Shown piece by piece: positions 34,654 through 46,400 of a stretch of 64,000 bases of DNA. A program made the translations under genes and the position numbers. Numbering within the stretch: the first letter of the stretch is position 1; each line of letters starts with the position of its first letter. This DNA is from Myrmaecium sp. VS I D KN 1 (Eukaryota; Ascomycota; Dothideomycetes; Valsariales; Valsariaceae), in contig JADQAV010000001.1 of the NCBI GenBank assembly GCA_019775845.1, positions 186,001-250,000 of the forward strand. The letters are read 5' to 3'. The notes beneath the pieces were generated by a model, which was given only the letters and a program-made list of their open reading frames with translations, was not told the DNA's origin and searched no databases.

Positions 34654-37373
34654 ATGAGCGCGCTCCCGAGAAACGGCAGCAGACCCAGCTCAGAGCCTGA
34701 CCCACACTCTGGTTTCGCGACTCTTGCAGGTGAGCGGCATGCCGACATACATTTCAACTCCTTCCGCAACATTTTAAGCGATGGCGAACCTCGCCGGAGC
34801 CTGGGTGCTTGGTCGGTCGGGAACCTACCCGTTACTTGGCCGAGCATACGGTGATGGCAGACACGCTTGTTCTTCGTATCCTTCACTCTGTCTGCCCTCT
34901 ACGGGACCTTGCTAATATCCTCTGGGCAACAGACGTCGCTCCTGTCGCGCCGAAACCCAGTTCGATTTTTGCCCAACCACATACCCATACCCCTCAGCTT
35001 GGTGAAGCTGCTGGATCAGTAAATCCCGGAAAGGAACTCCTCGATACTTCCACGGCCACTCAGGTAACCGATATGTCCGGAAGCAACGCAAACGCAGATA
35101 AGCCTCCGATAAAGAGCGCCCTTGCCGGGGACCGCTCCAGCATTGGTCCAGACGGTGAAGACAATGACAATCGTTCCAGCAGTCTAAGCGAGCTTGGAGA
35201 TGGTCTAGATGACGGTGATGAGGCATCAAACCAACCTCCAGCCATTATAGATTATAGCGAGAATGATTCCGAGGCTGAAACGGAGCGGCTCGATCAGACA
35301 CCTCGAAAACACCAGCGCATAGCACATGACATTGGCGGAGCTTCTGACGTTGCTCTGGTTAAAAGCCCTAGCAAACTAAGTCGGTCGACTGCGGCTGATG
35401 AGATGGCCAAGGAACCGCTCACCTCGGCCCAGCATGCAGCAACGGGACACGCGAGGGAAATGCACTCTGGCCTAGCAGAACTTTCCGCAGCTGCGGAGGC
35501 GGAACGAGAGAGCATACTGGATGTTTCTGCGGGTCGCAAACGGAAGCGCTCTAACGGTGATGCTATCAACGATGCTGACACCGTTGTTGAAGAACCGGCC
35601 AGGAAACGCAGTGGTGTCTCCAATCATGCCATCCCTACGCATAGACAACTGCCGGCCTTGGAGGAGCTGACAACCGAAAAGTCTGCCGACAAGGAAGATA
35701 CGCCTGAAGTCGCACAGACAAGCTCGGAAGGACAGGATAATGACCCTGAAGATATTGCCATGAATTACAATGAAGAAGCCGAAAGCGGACCTACCACGCT
35801 CGGAGTGGACAAGAACAGGAAGGGCAAAAGGAGAGTAAAGAAGGCAATTGACCCTGTCGATAGAGTTTCCCGGACCGATACGGACGCCCAGGAAATTGAG
35901 GAAGCAGAAGAGCTACAGGGCGACGATGATGATAGTAACTTGGATGAAGAGCGTGAGTCCATAACCGTGTAGCCGACCGGCTTGGCATTTATCTGGTAAA
36001 TATAACAGGCTAACTCAAGTGACCTAGTATCCAAGAAAAGGTCTGCCGTCGGTTCCCTGTCAAGTATAGAAAAGAAGTTCAAGATTTTCCGAGAAAAGTG
36101 GGTTACCGGGTTTCTGTAATGCTGAACTACACTAACCTATGAATCAAGGCTGTGCGATGAAGGCATCGCCCAGCTCACGCGGGAGCTGGAGATGCTCAAG
36201 GAAGACAACTGCCAACACCCGGAATATCTGGCTATGCTCCGATGCATAGACGAGCGTCGCGACGGCAAGATTCAGTTCGAGAGCACACTCTTCGACTATA
36301 AGCTGGACTGCCTGAAAAATAAGACGGTTGCGGAGCGACATCAGTGGCATACTCAGTACTTCCAGACCGTCCGGGATCTACGGGATGAAGCCTTGACGCG
36401 CTGCAACCAACGATTTTACCAACTTCAAAAGGAGAGAAGAAACCTTGGGTCTGACGAGTCCGACTACACTTACCATTTCCCGACTAAGCGGACGATTCAA
36501 GCCCAACAACAAACAGCATATAACCTTGAAGTGTCGATACTTTCGGGCATCGCCAAATATGTTGGCTTTCCAGCTGCACCGGAGCTCATCTCCGCTCGCA
36601 ACAACGAGCTTGAAGAAGATTTCCGGGCCATGAAGGTATGCCTCGTCCGGCGTAGCGGTCGCGATCGCGATTACCTCTTACTGACATTACCATAGATTCC
36701 TTTGCGCAATCCTCCGCGCGTACGCCCTTACCAAGAGCCTTCTCATGCCGACCGTATAGCTGCAGAAGAACAATTCTTGGAGCAGACACCCTGGGCTAAT
36801 CCGCAGCACCCTGCACATCACAACCATTTCCACAGCCTCTCCAGTGCGCAGCCGCGTGTAGCGAGCAACTTGTTTACCACACCTGCTGGTCAGCGAAGAG
36901 TGGTGGATGTGCACGCACCGAACGGCTCGGCCTCCACTATCGAAATAACCTCGAATCCTCCGTCCTCAGCAGCTCAAGGTCAAGGGAGTCGGGATAATGC
37001 TGGACATGGGGACGACGAGTCACCAGTTGCCTATCTCAAGCGCACCTCGAGAGGTGATCCCGGGAAGAATAGCAACGCTACGTCGGAGTTGAGTAGCTCG
37101 CATGCGCACATACTTCAGGCCCACTCCAAAGAGGCTTCAGGGGCGCCGAACGCGTTTTCAAGCCCTCTTAGAGAAAGCCCATCCGGTGGTCCCACTCGCT
37201 TCTGGGGCTCCGGTATGTCAAGTATGACGGCTGCCGGCTCTTCGAGGGCCCATGAGCCGTCCGGATTGACGCCGAGTGTTATGAGGAATGAGCAAGACCG
37301 GATCCCGTTGTCTCAGCGAAACCCTATTGGTACGGTCAGTGTTGGGGGAGTTGGTACCCTTCTAGGACGATGA
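34654..37373 (+). CDS. Dep1/Sds3-like subunit of the Rpd3L deacetylase complex
   Basis: Sds3/Dep1 proteins hold together the Rpd3L/Sin3 histone deacetylase complex. Five exons: 34654-34729, 34933-35952, 36028-36097, 36149-36635, 36696-37373, giving 776 aa in phase. Residues 1-365 are low complexity and acidic with a basic patch (GRKRKRS, KGKRRVKKA). The Sds3-like domain spans about 366-545: LTRELEMLKEDN, HPEYLAMLRCIDERRDGKI, a long helical stretch (KTVAERHQWHTQYFQTVRDL), then YHFPTKR and VSILSGIAKYVGFPAAPEL. The C-terminus is low complexity. The protein is longer than yeast Dep1 or Sds3, as is normal in filamentous fungi. I cannot separate Dep1 from Sds3 orthology by eye. Exon 3 is short (70 nt) and depends on splice signals only. 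Confidence 0.88.
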
Positions 37374-38064
37374 GCGAGTCTGGGATACAGTCCGCGTATT
37401 TTCTGAGAAGAGGCTTTAGACGGTGACATTTTTCATCCGCAAGCTTGGATCGGCCCTCTGGATGTCATGTGCATGATTTGGTATCGGGGATCGTTTCCGG
37501 CAAGGGGCGGCGTTTTAGGTGTGATTTTGTTCCTCATTATCATGTTTTTCTTACGGAGATACCTAGGATATACCATGGCGGCATCCCGTTGTTGTGGCTT
37601 TTCGCGAAGCATGGTGGGAAACATGTGTACGCTAAACTGTAGGAGAGCATTCGGCGGGTTCGCCAGAGCATCATGCATTCTGCGAGAACGTGGGGGGGGG
37701 GTGTCTATCACTCGCCCAGAGAGTAGGGACATATCGTATCGTATATGTGAATGAGCGCCGTCGATACAGCGATGTAATCAAAGTGTTGTTTCTGCAGACG
37801 CGTACGTTAGCCAACCCCGTGTGTACATTGGATAAATACTCGAAGCCTTGGGTTTGTGCGGACTGAAAGTACCCCCACCCGCAAGTACCCCAGCGTTCCG
37901 CCACGTCCTAGACCGGCCAAGCCTTCCCCGTGACCCGGCATCCCCCAAGCGGATGATTTTTAGCGTGCTCGAAGAAAAAGTCTCCTGCAGGCAATTGGCA
38001 CCCACTACTCCATAAGTACCTTCTCTTCCCTTTCCATCCAAAATCTTCTTCACGCTCAGCAATC
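37374..38064. other. Intergenic region and promoter
   Basis: A run of about ten G lies near 37691-37700. The final 100 bp are pyrimidine-rich and should hold the leader of the following gene. No gene is seen. Confidence 0.65.
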
Positions 38065-39191
38065 ATGTAAGCTCCATCGGTCCTGTTGGCACTGGCCCAC
38101 GCGTTAACATTGCTGTCATCCAGGTATCTTCTCCGCCGTACCGCCGTCAAGGCGCTGTCTTCATCTGCATCCTATGCCGTCAAGCCCCGGTCCGTTGCAG
38201 CTGTCCGGCCCTTTGCGATCAGACAGCAGAGCTCTGTCATCTCGCCCTTCCAGCGGAAATTCTATAGTACCGAGGAGGCCAGGCCTAGCGAAGCCGAGAC
38301 CACAGATGAGACCGTCTCTGAGACGACATCGAAGCAGGCAGAGGATTCCTCGGCTCCTGAGTCTGCGGATGCACAGGACCAAGCCACGATCGCTTCCGCG
38401 ATTGAGCAGGCGACCGAGACCGTCAAGTCTACCGTTGCCAGTGTTGCGGAGACGGCCACAGCCGCCGCCGAGAGGGCAGGAGACGTCTTGTCCAACGCGG
38501 GTGATGCTGCCGCCACTCCTTTCACGTCGCGATCCCGGCCCCTCCCGCCCGTGTCGCCCAACACTCTCTACGTAGGGAACCTGAGCTACGATATTACGGA
38601 TGACCAGCTCCGCCGCATCTTCTCGAAGTTCGGTGAAGTTCAGAGCGCCGTTGTTACCAAAGATGCCACGGGTCGTGCTAGAGGGTGAGTCCAAGGACGT
38701 TCTCAAATTTGTCCTGAAGCATGTCTAACAATCGTAATAGTTTTGGCTTCGTGAAGTTCAGGGACGAGAAGGATGCTGCCGCTGCCGTTGAGAACCTTCA
38801 CCTTCAGCAGTTCGAGGGCCGTCGCATTGCTGTCCAGGTTCACCAGCCGAAGGACCGAAATACGTCTAGACCCTCTTACCAGACTCAGCGAGCCGCCAGG
38901 GAGCCGAACAGCCCTACTAACACCCTCTTTATTGGGAACATGTCCTATGAGATGTCCGACAAAGATCTCAACGAGCTCTTCCGCGATATTCGCAACGTGT
39001 TGGACGTCCGCGTTGCCATCGATCGCCGGACCGGCCAACCTCGCGGCTTCGCCCACGCCGACTTCGTCGATGTGGCTAGCGCCCAGAGGGCGATGGAACA
39101 ACTACAGGGCAAGGAGATCTATGGCAGGCCGCTCAGAATCGACTACAGCACACACACGCGCGAGACCACGCGCCCGGGTAATGTAGAGTAA
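38065..39191 (+). CDS. Two-RRM protein, probably mitochondrial
   Basis: RNA-binding protein of 337 aa. Exons: 38065-38066, 38124-38684, 38741-39191. The start codon itself is split: AT, then intron GTAAGC...CATCCAG, then G, giving ATG TAT CTT CTC. No ATG further in makes a comparable N-terminus, and unspliced RNA would read ATG TAA. The N-terminus (MYLLRRTAVKALSSSASYAV, and later RKFYSTEE) is basic, Ser-rich and acid-free for about 50 residues, like a mitochondrial presequence. An Ala/Glu-rich linker follows. RRM1 is at about 147-224 (NTLYVGNLSY, RGFGFVKF) and RRM2 at about 248-325 (NTLFIGNMSY, RGFAHADF). Intron 2 falls inside the RNP1 motif of RRM1. A role in mitochondrial RNA metabolism is inference. 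Confidence 0.9.
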
Positions 39192-39756
39192 GCCTCAGGT
39201 GGTTCAATGTAGCTGTTTGATGGAGGGATGTCGCATGAGTAGGTGGAGGGTGCACTTGGTCCCTTCGACGTGAGCGTGGCGGCTTTTATGTCGGAGACCT
39301 TTTCGTACATGCGCTCTGCTTTCCTTTTCTTTTCTTCCCTCCGGTGTCATTAGGATGAAAGATGAATTATTCCCTGGCGTCCGGATGGAACTGTACTATA
39401 TCAAAAATCTATCAGCTTCACGAGAGCCTTTGCCATTGTCCGTGTATGCGTGTCCGGCAGAATTCACTGTCGATCCGCGCCTCACACACGGGCCTCAAGC
39501 GATTTGGGGTCGGGTTCGCTCTGTGAGGCAAGAATTTCTGCCCGAGTAGCGGCTGCCCTGATAGTGCCGTGCCGAGGTCAGCCACGGACGCCGTTTAGAA
39601 CCCCACGTTTGACCATCACAAGCCGACCGCGGAGCTATAGTCACCGCCTCAACTCCAACCTACTCCGCTCGACCTTGTACATACGAACCCCAGCCTCCGT
39701 AACCCCTTCCGCTCTTTATCGTCCTGCTTCCTGATCACTTGATTTCCGTACCGGCC
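39192..39756. other. Intergenic region and PEX5 promoter
   Basis: Probable 3' UTR of the RRM gene followed by the PEX5 upstream region. No gene or notable repeat is seen. Confidence 0.65.
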
Positions 39757-41779
39757 ATGTCTTTCCTCGGTGGCGCTGAGTGCTCGACAGCGGGGAACCC
39801 GCTCAGCCAATTCACCAAGCACGTACAAGATGACAAGTCGCTGCAGAGGGACAGGCTAGTATGCCGAGGGCCCAACGGGATACAAGAGGGGTTGAGGAGC
39901 CATGCACTTGGGGCGGGACAAGAGCATGTATGTTCCGCTACGCATCTTTTCTGCGTGCCAACACGTCTTAAGCCGGCTAGAATGCTATCATTCCAGGGCG
40001 GATGGTTCCAGCAGGCGCTGACTACCATGGATATAGATGATGGACGAGTTTCTCCAGCAACCGGACCAAATGCTGCCTGGACCCGGCCCGGCTGGCCCTT
40101 TCGCCATGGAGCAGATGAGGAGGGAGTTGGAGCACGTCTCGCATAGCGGATCCCCGGCATGGGCTTCAGAATTCGCCCCTGCTCTGGAACAGCACACAAT
40201 GAAAGCTCCTTTTCAGGCTTCCGAGGCTCCCATGTTCAGCCCTGCGGAGTTCGCGAAATTCCAGCAGATCGACAAGACGCAGGTTGCTAGCTCAGTGAGT
40301 CCAAGAGTGGGCTCACCTGCGGTGATGAGCGGCTACCAAAGGCCTATGGGTTATATGGGTATGGGCGGTATGAGGATGATGCAACCACAATACCCTGCAC
40401 CGACGTACCAGACGCAGCAGCACCAAGCAAAGGGTAAAGATCGGATGGTAGAGCTGGATGATAAGGACTGGGAAGCCCAGTTTGCACAATTGGAGACCGC
40501 GGACCAAACGAGTGCGGAGAGGCTTGATGCCGAAGGCAGTGCGGCAGTGGAGGCGGAGTTGAATGACATAGACAGGTCAGTCCTTTCCGAGACCGATGAG
40601 TTCGGCGATTTCGAAAGCATCTGGAGGGGCATTCAAGCTGAAACGGCAAATGCCAGGCAACTTGCCAGCGACGAGCACTTTGCCGATAGTATGCACATGA
40701 GCGAGCTTGATCAGTGGGAAGGTTTCGATGGGCTCAACACACACAGTGCTCTCCGGGATCCCCAGCTTGGAGAGTATATTTTCGAGCAAGATAACTTTTT
40801 CAAAGACCTGACGAACCCCTTCGAGGAAGGAGTCAAAATAATGGAAGAGGGCGGGAACCTCTCGTTGGCTGCGCTGGCTTTTGAGGCCGCTGTACAGAAA
40901 GATCCGCAGCATGTTGACGCATGGGTGAAGCTTGGGGCTGCACAGGCACAGAACGAGAAGGAGACCCCGGCAATACGGGCCCTCGAACAGGCTCTCCGGC
41001 TCGATCCTTCGAACCTTGAAGCTCTCATGGGGCTGGCCGTGTCTTATACCAACGAAGGCTACGACAGCACCGCTTATCGTACCCTTGAACGGTGGGTTGC
41101 CACAAAGTATCCATCTCTCATCACCGGTCCGCTTTCCACCTCATCCGACATTGGCTTCACCGACCGCCACGCGCTCCACGAAAAGGTGACGAATCTGTTC
41201 ATTGAAGCCGCCCAGCTGTCGCCCTCAGGAGAGCAAATGGATCCGGACGTTCAGGTGGGCTTGGGCGTGTTGTTTTACGGGGCCGAGGAATACGACAAGG
41301 CCGTTGATTGCTTCGGCGCCGCATTGGCTTCAACGGAGTCAGGCACCACCAACCAAACCTCGCAGCTACATCTCCTATGGAATCGTCTTGGTGCAACCCT
41401 GGCTAACTCGGGCCGGTCCGAGGAGGCTATCGATGCGTACGAACGGGCATTAGCTCTTCGGCCGAACTTCGTTCGCGCCCGCTATAACCTTGGTGTCTCG
41501 TGTATCAACATCGGCTGTTATACCGAAGCTGCACAACATCTCCTCGGTGCGTTGGCCATGCATAAGGTTGTTGAACGTGAGGGCAAGGAAAGAGCACGAG
41601 AAGTGGTTGGCGACGCGGTGAACGATGTGGAGCTTGAACGCATGATCCAGCAGAACCAAAGCACCAACCTCTTCGACACACTTCGGCGAGTGTTTAACCA
41701 GATGGGCCGGAGGGATCTGGGGGACCTGGTAGGTCCGGGCATGGACGTTGAGAGGTTCCGGGGTGAATTCGACTTCTAG
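39757..41779 (+). CDS. PEX5: Peroxisomal targeting signal 1 receptor Pex5
   Basis: Pex5 binds the C-terminal SKL-type signal of matrix proteins in the cytosol and carries them to the peroxisomal docking complex. Two exons: 39757-39927 and 40037-41779 (phase 0; donor GTATGT), giving 637 aa. The N-terminus MSFLGGAECSTAGNPL contains the conserved cysteine (Cys9) used for export-linked mono-ubiquitination in the family. WxxxF motifs for Pex13/Pex14 binding are at residues 99-103 (WASEF) and 202-206 (WEAQF), with further Trp-containing segments near 253 and 284. Residues about 325-600 are TPR repeats, including LALRPNFVRARYNLGVSCINIG. The end RGEFDF is as expected. The intron ends just before tandem ATG codons at 40037. 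Confidence 0.96.
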
Positions 41780-42757
41780 ATTTGGCTGCAATATATGGGG
41801 AGGGTTCGATACGGTTACGATTCAATGCAGTTGGGCCGTATAGAGGAAGCAGCCAAGCAAGCTTGTGAAATTTTTCATCATTTATATTGTTTTTTTGGCG
41901 AGTTCTTGGTGCGAGCGCAAGGGGATTCTTCTAGCCCCGCGGCCATCACCATGTGAGTAGTAGACACGGATGGCAAAGTACTTATGATGTAAATGGCAGC
42001 AGCACGTGGCCTCAATGATACCCGCGGTTTCAAATCGACTCTCAGGTCTGTTCAGGATGCATATAACGGGTGAAGGAATCCGACGGCAAGAAGAGCACAC
42101 GCCGCTGAGAGTGGACGTAGGGCTCCGGCTTCGAAACGGCTACGGGGGTGTTTCACGAACGTCTGCCCCCCCCGCCACGCGCCTGCCCATCCAATGAGTG
42201 CGCTCCATGCCACCATGTCAGTTCCCTGAGAGGATCGTGTGCTGCGATCTTTCTTCGCTATGTCGCTCTCGCCCCCGTTTCGCCGTGTGCGGGCTGCCTG
42301 CCATACCCAATCGAACCCTTCAGGAGGGTTGTGTTTGCTGGCGGAATGATTCTAGCGGGTGGAGATGAAATGGGATGGGCAGATGTTTGTGGCAATCGCT
42401 ATGTTGAACCTCTGTCATGTCGTAGCTCACGCTCCATATAAAAGGCGTTGAGAGGAATGAGACCGTCCCCGTTTGATAGCTTGTGTTGATGCTTCTCTCT
42501 TTTTTTCCCCTGGTTTCTAAGCTTCACTGTCCTTCAACGAGATTATTTTTGATTTTCTTCTTCTTGTTCTCGCTCGTTTTGACTTGACACATCGTTCAAT
42601 GACATTGTTTTGCGTTCAGATTGTCTAGACGACATTCTCGACTGCATAGATTGCATCATTGTTCATTCCTCGACCTTTCCTTTAAATACGACTGCCTTTC
42701 TTTTGAAAAGGGAGCACTACCAACCGCTGCTGCAAAAACAATAACGATTCCATTACG
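41780..42757. other. Intergenic region upstream of a secreted protein gene
   Basis: The right end has a TATA box (listed separately) and about 300 bp of pyrimidine-rich leader-like sequence. No gene is seen. Confidence 0.65.
42437..42443 (+). promoter_or_regulatory. TATA box upstream of the secreted protein gene
   Basis: TATAAAA within CATATAAAAGG, about 315 bp before the ATG at 42758. This implies a leader of roughly 285 nt or a leader intron. Confidence 0.5.
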
Positions 42758-43405
42758 ATGCGCCTTCTACCTATCCCGACGATGCTGGCCACGGCCGCCT
42801 CTCTCGCTCTCTCCGTCGTCGCGCTTCCGCACTCCGCTGGGCTGGTCCCGCGCGGATCCGACAGCCTGACCGCGCAGCAGATCGAGGCCATCTCAGCCGA
42901 CACCGCCTCGTGCACGGGAGCGACCTACCCGGACGAGTGCCGGACGGCGGCGCAGGCCGCGGAGCCGATCCGGGCCTCCTGGACGACGTACAACGTGAGC
43001 ACGGCGGGGGAGCGAGCGGCGACGCTGGCGCTGATGCTGTACGAGTCCGGCGCGTTCCGGTACAACGAGAACCACTACCCGGGCGTGCCGGGCCAGGGGA
43101 CGCGGAACATGCAGTCGCCCACGTACAACGCGCGGTACGCGACGGCGCTGTTCGGGGCGGCGGCGGTGGCGACGGCGCAGGCGCAGGGCCCGACGGCGGT
43201 GCTGGCGCTGGTCGCGGCGGACGCGGAGAGCTTCGCGAGCGCGGCGTGGTTCCTGACGACGTTCTGCGACGCGGCGACGCGGGAGGGCCTGGCGCAGGGG
43301 ACGGACAGCGGCTGGTCCCTGTACCTGACGGAGTGCGTGGGGACGACGGCGAATGAGGAGAGGAATGCGCTGTGGACGAAGGCCTTGGGGGTTCTGGGTG
43401 GTTAG
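42758..43405 (+). CDS. Secreted protein, possible lysozyme-like fold
   Basis: 215-aa intronless protein with a clear signal peptide (MRLLPIPTMLATAASLALSVVALP). A short pro-like segment follows, ending LVPRGS. Four cysteines (about 52, 61, 170, 193) suggest two disulfides, and NVS near 79 is an N-glycosylation site. The core LALMLYESGAFRYNENHYPG, followed by GQGTRNMQSP, resembles the catalytic region of lytic transglycosylases (ES...G..MQ.P), with Glu96 as candidate catalytic residue; this is a visual analogy, not an established family call. Homologues with this core exist, as I recall, in many fungi as uncharacterised secreted proteins. The gene is far more GC-rich than its flanks, with strong G/C third-position bias, which also keeps antisense frames open. 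Confidence 0.85.
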   Translation: MRLLPIPTMLATAASLALSVVALPHSAGLVPRGSDSLTAQQIEAISADTASCTGATYPDECRTAAQAAEPIRASWTTYNVSTAGERAATLALMLYESGAFRYNENHYPGVPGQGTRNMQSPTYNARYATALFGAAAVATAQAQGPTAVLALVAADAESFASAAWFLTTFCDAATREGLAQGTDSGWSLYLTECVGTTANEERNALWTKALGVLGG

Positions 43406-46400
43406 CGGGTCGAGGGGAGGAAGGAACGGAAGAAAGATAGTCGGGTATCAAAGTAACGTTTGATTGTTTCTTCAAGGGCTTGTTTTGGTTGCCATGCTCT
43501 TCCTCGAGGTTTCTACGTCGATCGTCGGTGATCCATTATGGTTGTCTTTAATCTTCAGAATCGTATGGATCTGCTACCATGTTGGCGCGGAATACCAAAA
43601 TGACAAACTACTATAGCAGTCCACACGCTCCGAGCGTTGTTGATGGCTTCTTGCCCAAGGGGGTATACACATGTGACCGGCGCGCACAGCCTGGGGTTAA
43701 CTTTCCAAACAGATACGAAAGATTGGGAATGAAGACCGGGAAGAAAAGAAAAAAGAAGCTTGAAGATGGCAAACTTGGCCATCGGATCCTCTCATTTGGA
43801 CACCGACTGTGGTCATGCTGTATGAGATCGTGACCGGACTACAGACGGTCTTGACGTGAATGAAAAGAGGATCGGTAGGACCAGCGCAGCCATCAAAACC
43901 TGGGCAGCGCAGACAGCCTGTACGCGATCCCCTCCATGGATACTGACTGACTCGTGCTCAGTATCACCAGTTAGCAGAAAGGTCTGCGGTTGGTCTGCCT
44001 CGCCTCCAATTCGACTTTCACCTCCAACATCCAGCGAACGATGGCTGGTGCGGCGTTGAGGTGGCCTTCGCCACAGGCACAAGCACGCCCTCCGCGTGGA
44101 ACAGGTTCGACACGGGAGAGGGCGGAATTGGCGCCCGGCGTGCAGCGACGGGGCAGTGCGGCGGCCGGAAGGATTGTACAGAGTCCAGAGTTGTGCATCA
44201 CCGCCATGACCAGGGGGTTTGGTGGTGGTGTCGGTGCAGTGGTGGGGTTACGCTTAGATAATCAACTGCCGTGGCCGTGCTGGATTGACAATCATCGCTG
44301 GTATCCAACTCGCTTGACTGGCTGAGGTGCTGTACCCGCGCACGGTCAAGCTAAACAATGCTCATCGGTGAGCGGACGGGATGGAATCAGGTCACGGCGT
44401 CACGGCGACACGGAGAGATGCATAGGCCCGGAGCCGAGGCGGCGCATAAGACGGCCGAACTTGAGAGGATCTGCTAAGGTAAATGTCGCTTCGCTGGTGG
44501 AGGGGCCGAGAATACGAGGCTACTTTCAAGGGTGAGGACGGCTGCAAATCCTTCAAGAAATTAAGTACATACCTAGACCTGAGCGTGCCGAGCTTAGCTT
44601 CGGAGCAAGAGCGGGAGCAGGAGTAGAGATACCGACATGAAGAGCTCCTCAGGTCCACGATAACTTGGCGAGCGAATCTACATACAGTATGTACAGTAGT
44701 GAGCAAGCAAGACGTGGCCGCATATGTAGGAGTCCCTCCTGGTCAACGGCCCAGGTGCTCGGCTCGTATGGCAGGGCTGACTTGACTCATTGGGGCTGAT
44801 TCTGGCGGCTGGGCACATTCCGTTTGAAACTTGGCCGGGAGACGAAGAGGGTAGTCCGAGTACCAACGGCCCCCTTCAATCTGCAGACGACCGAGGACGC
44901 GAAATGAGGAAGTGAAAGGGCCGAGGGCGTAGCTCGAGATAGTGTCGAGTTGCAGAGGCTGGGCGAGGCGAGATGCTTGCATTGACGAGCGTCGCGCCAG
45001 CCGTTGGCTACGGAGGTAGGCGCCAAGCTGCTGCGGACCGTGATGCGTTCGTTGTGAATCCACTTCCTTTGCGCAAGAGGGAGGGTGAATGATGGATGGG
45101 AGGAGGATGGACAGATGGATTGTGCTGGCATGAGTGACATGAAACTGGAGGACCAAGTCAGCAGGTTAGGTTATTCACTAAAAATTACCTACAACCTATT
45201 ACCTTGCTCCAGATCAAGCAGCTTTCGAGCTACTACTCCGTAGGTATCTGTTGATCAATCACCAACCGCCCTCCTCTACTACAACTGTACTTCACCTTGA
45301 CGTGAAGAAGCTTCTTTTTGGCCCCCAAACCGCAATCCTACATGCCCCGGGGGGTTCAAGCTTCCCTTGCTAGCGCGCACGCCCATTCGGGCTCGCCGGT
45401 CCGCGCGTTGTTGGATTTTCAGTACCTCCAGTGATGTCGCAGCGCCAGCGAGCGTAACGGAAGAGCCTGCCGAGAAGGGAGGGAGAAAAGAGGTCCTTTC
45501 CGCCCCCTTCACCGACTGTCGCCGCGGGCCTGAAGGCCTCGCTCACAGTGAAATGGCGGGCCGCCCGTGTTCGTCTTCCATCGGGGGACAAGGGAGGGGG
45601 GGGGTATCCGCGACATGGTTTTGCGGGGGATGCACGCACGATGCACGCCTTACCGAGCAGCTGGACGGGTTTTGTTTGATATCTTCTGCTGCGCACAGTC
45701 ACCACTCAAGTCCTCGCTGCGAAGGTCAGTCTTGCGCAGCAATATCGTCCCATCATCCCCATCTTCATTTCTGCAATTTGGGACGATCATAGGGTACTAA
45801 CACAGCCGAATGAAACAATAGGGAGGCCACCTGTCTTGTAGAATCATGTTGGTTTATGCTTACTGCCGCACTAATTCGCGCGGAGCAAGTTAGCCCGACC
45901 AGTACGTACGGTACCTAGTTATCTCATCATTGCCATCATTTCCATACCTTAGTATCTTATCCCCTCCGCTCTCTCCCCCACCGATTCCGGTCAAAAACTC
46001 GCTAATGAGAATGGTAGGCATGAATTGAATGGATATCCGAGCTTGTATAGTACCTAGTATGTACGTATAGTAGGTAAAGATAATGTGCTTGTTACTGAGG
46101 GTGTGCACTCCAGATGTCACATTCTCCTCAGCCTGGCACCCTGGCACCCGCGTAAAGCAGGGGCTCCACCGGCCCACCACTGAACACATTGAATACCTAC
46201 CTAAACGTAGGTACATAGACGAGAATTGATAACTTAATACATGAGGAAGCAGTTGTAAACTACCATACTTCTACTACTATGTGAAATATACTAGGTACAG
46301 TAGGTACTGTACCTTTTTTAGTCGGCGTCTGTTGGACAGGAGTCCATTTCGCCCCGTGCCCACCTAATGCCGTGCCTCAGCCCACCCGCGAGCTGGCTAA

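Noticed and set aside
42840-42870. LVPRGS followed by a GGATCC site, as in a vector thrombin linker
   Set aside because: Codons differ from the usual vector linker, the sequence lies inside a continuous natural secretory gene, and PR-ending pro-segments are common in fungal secreted proteins.
42771-43475. 234-codon minus-strand frame opposite the secreted protein
   Set aside because: Pro/Arg/Ser-rich low-complexity translation produced by the strong GC bias of the sense gene.
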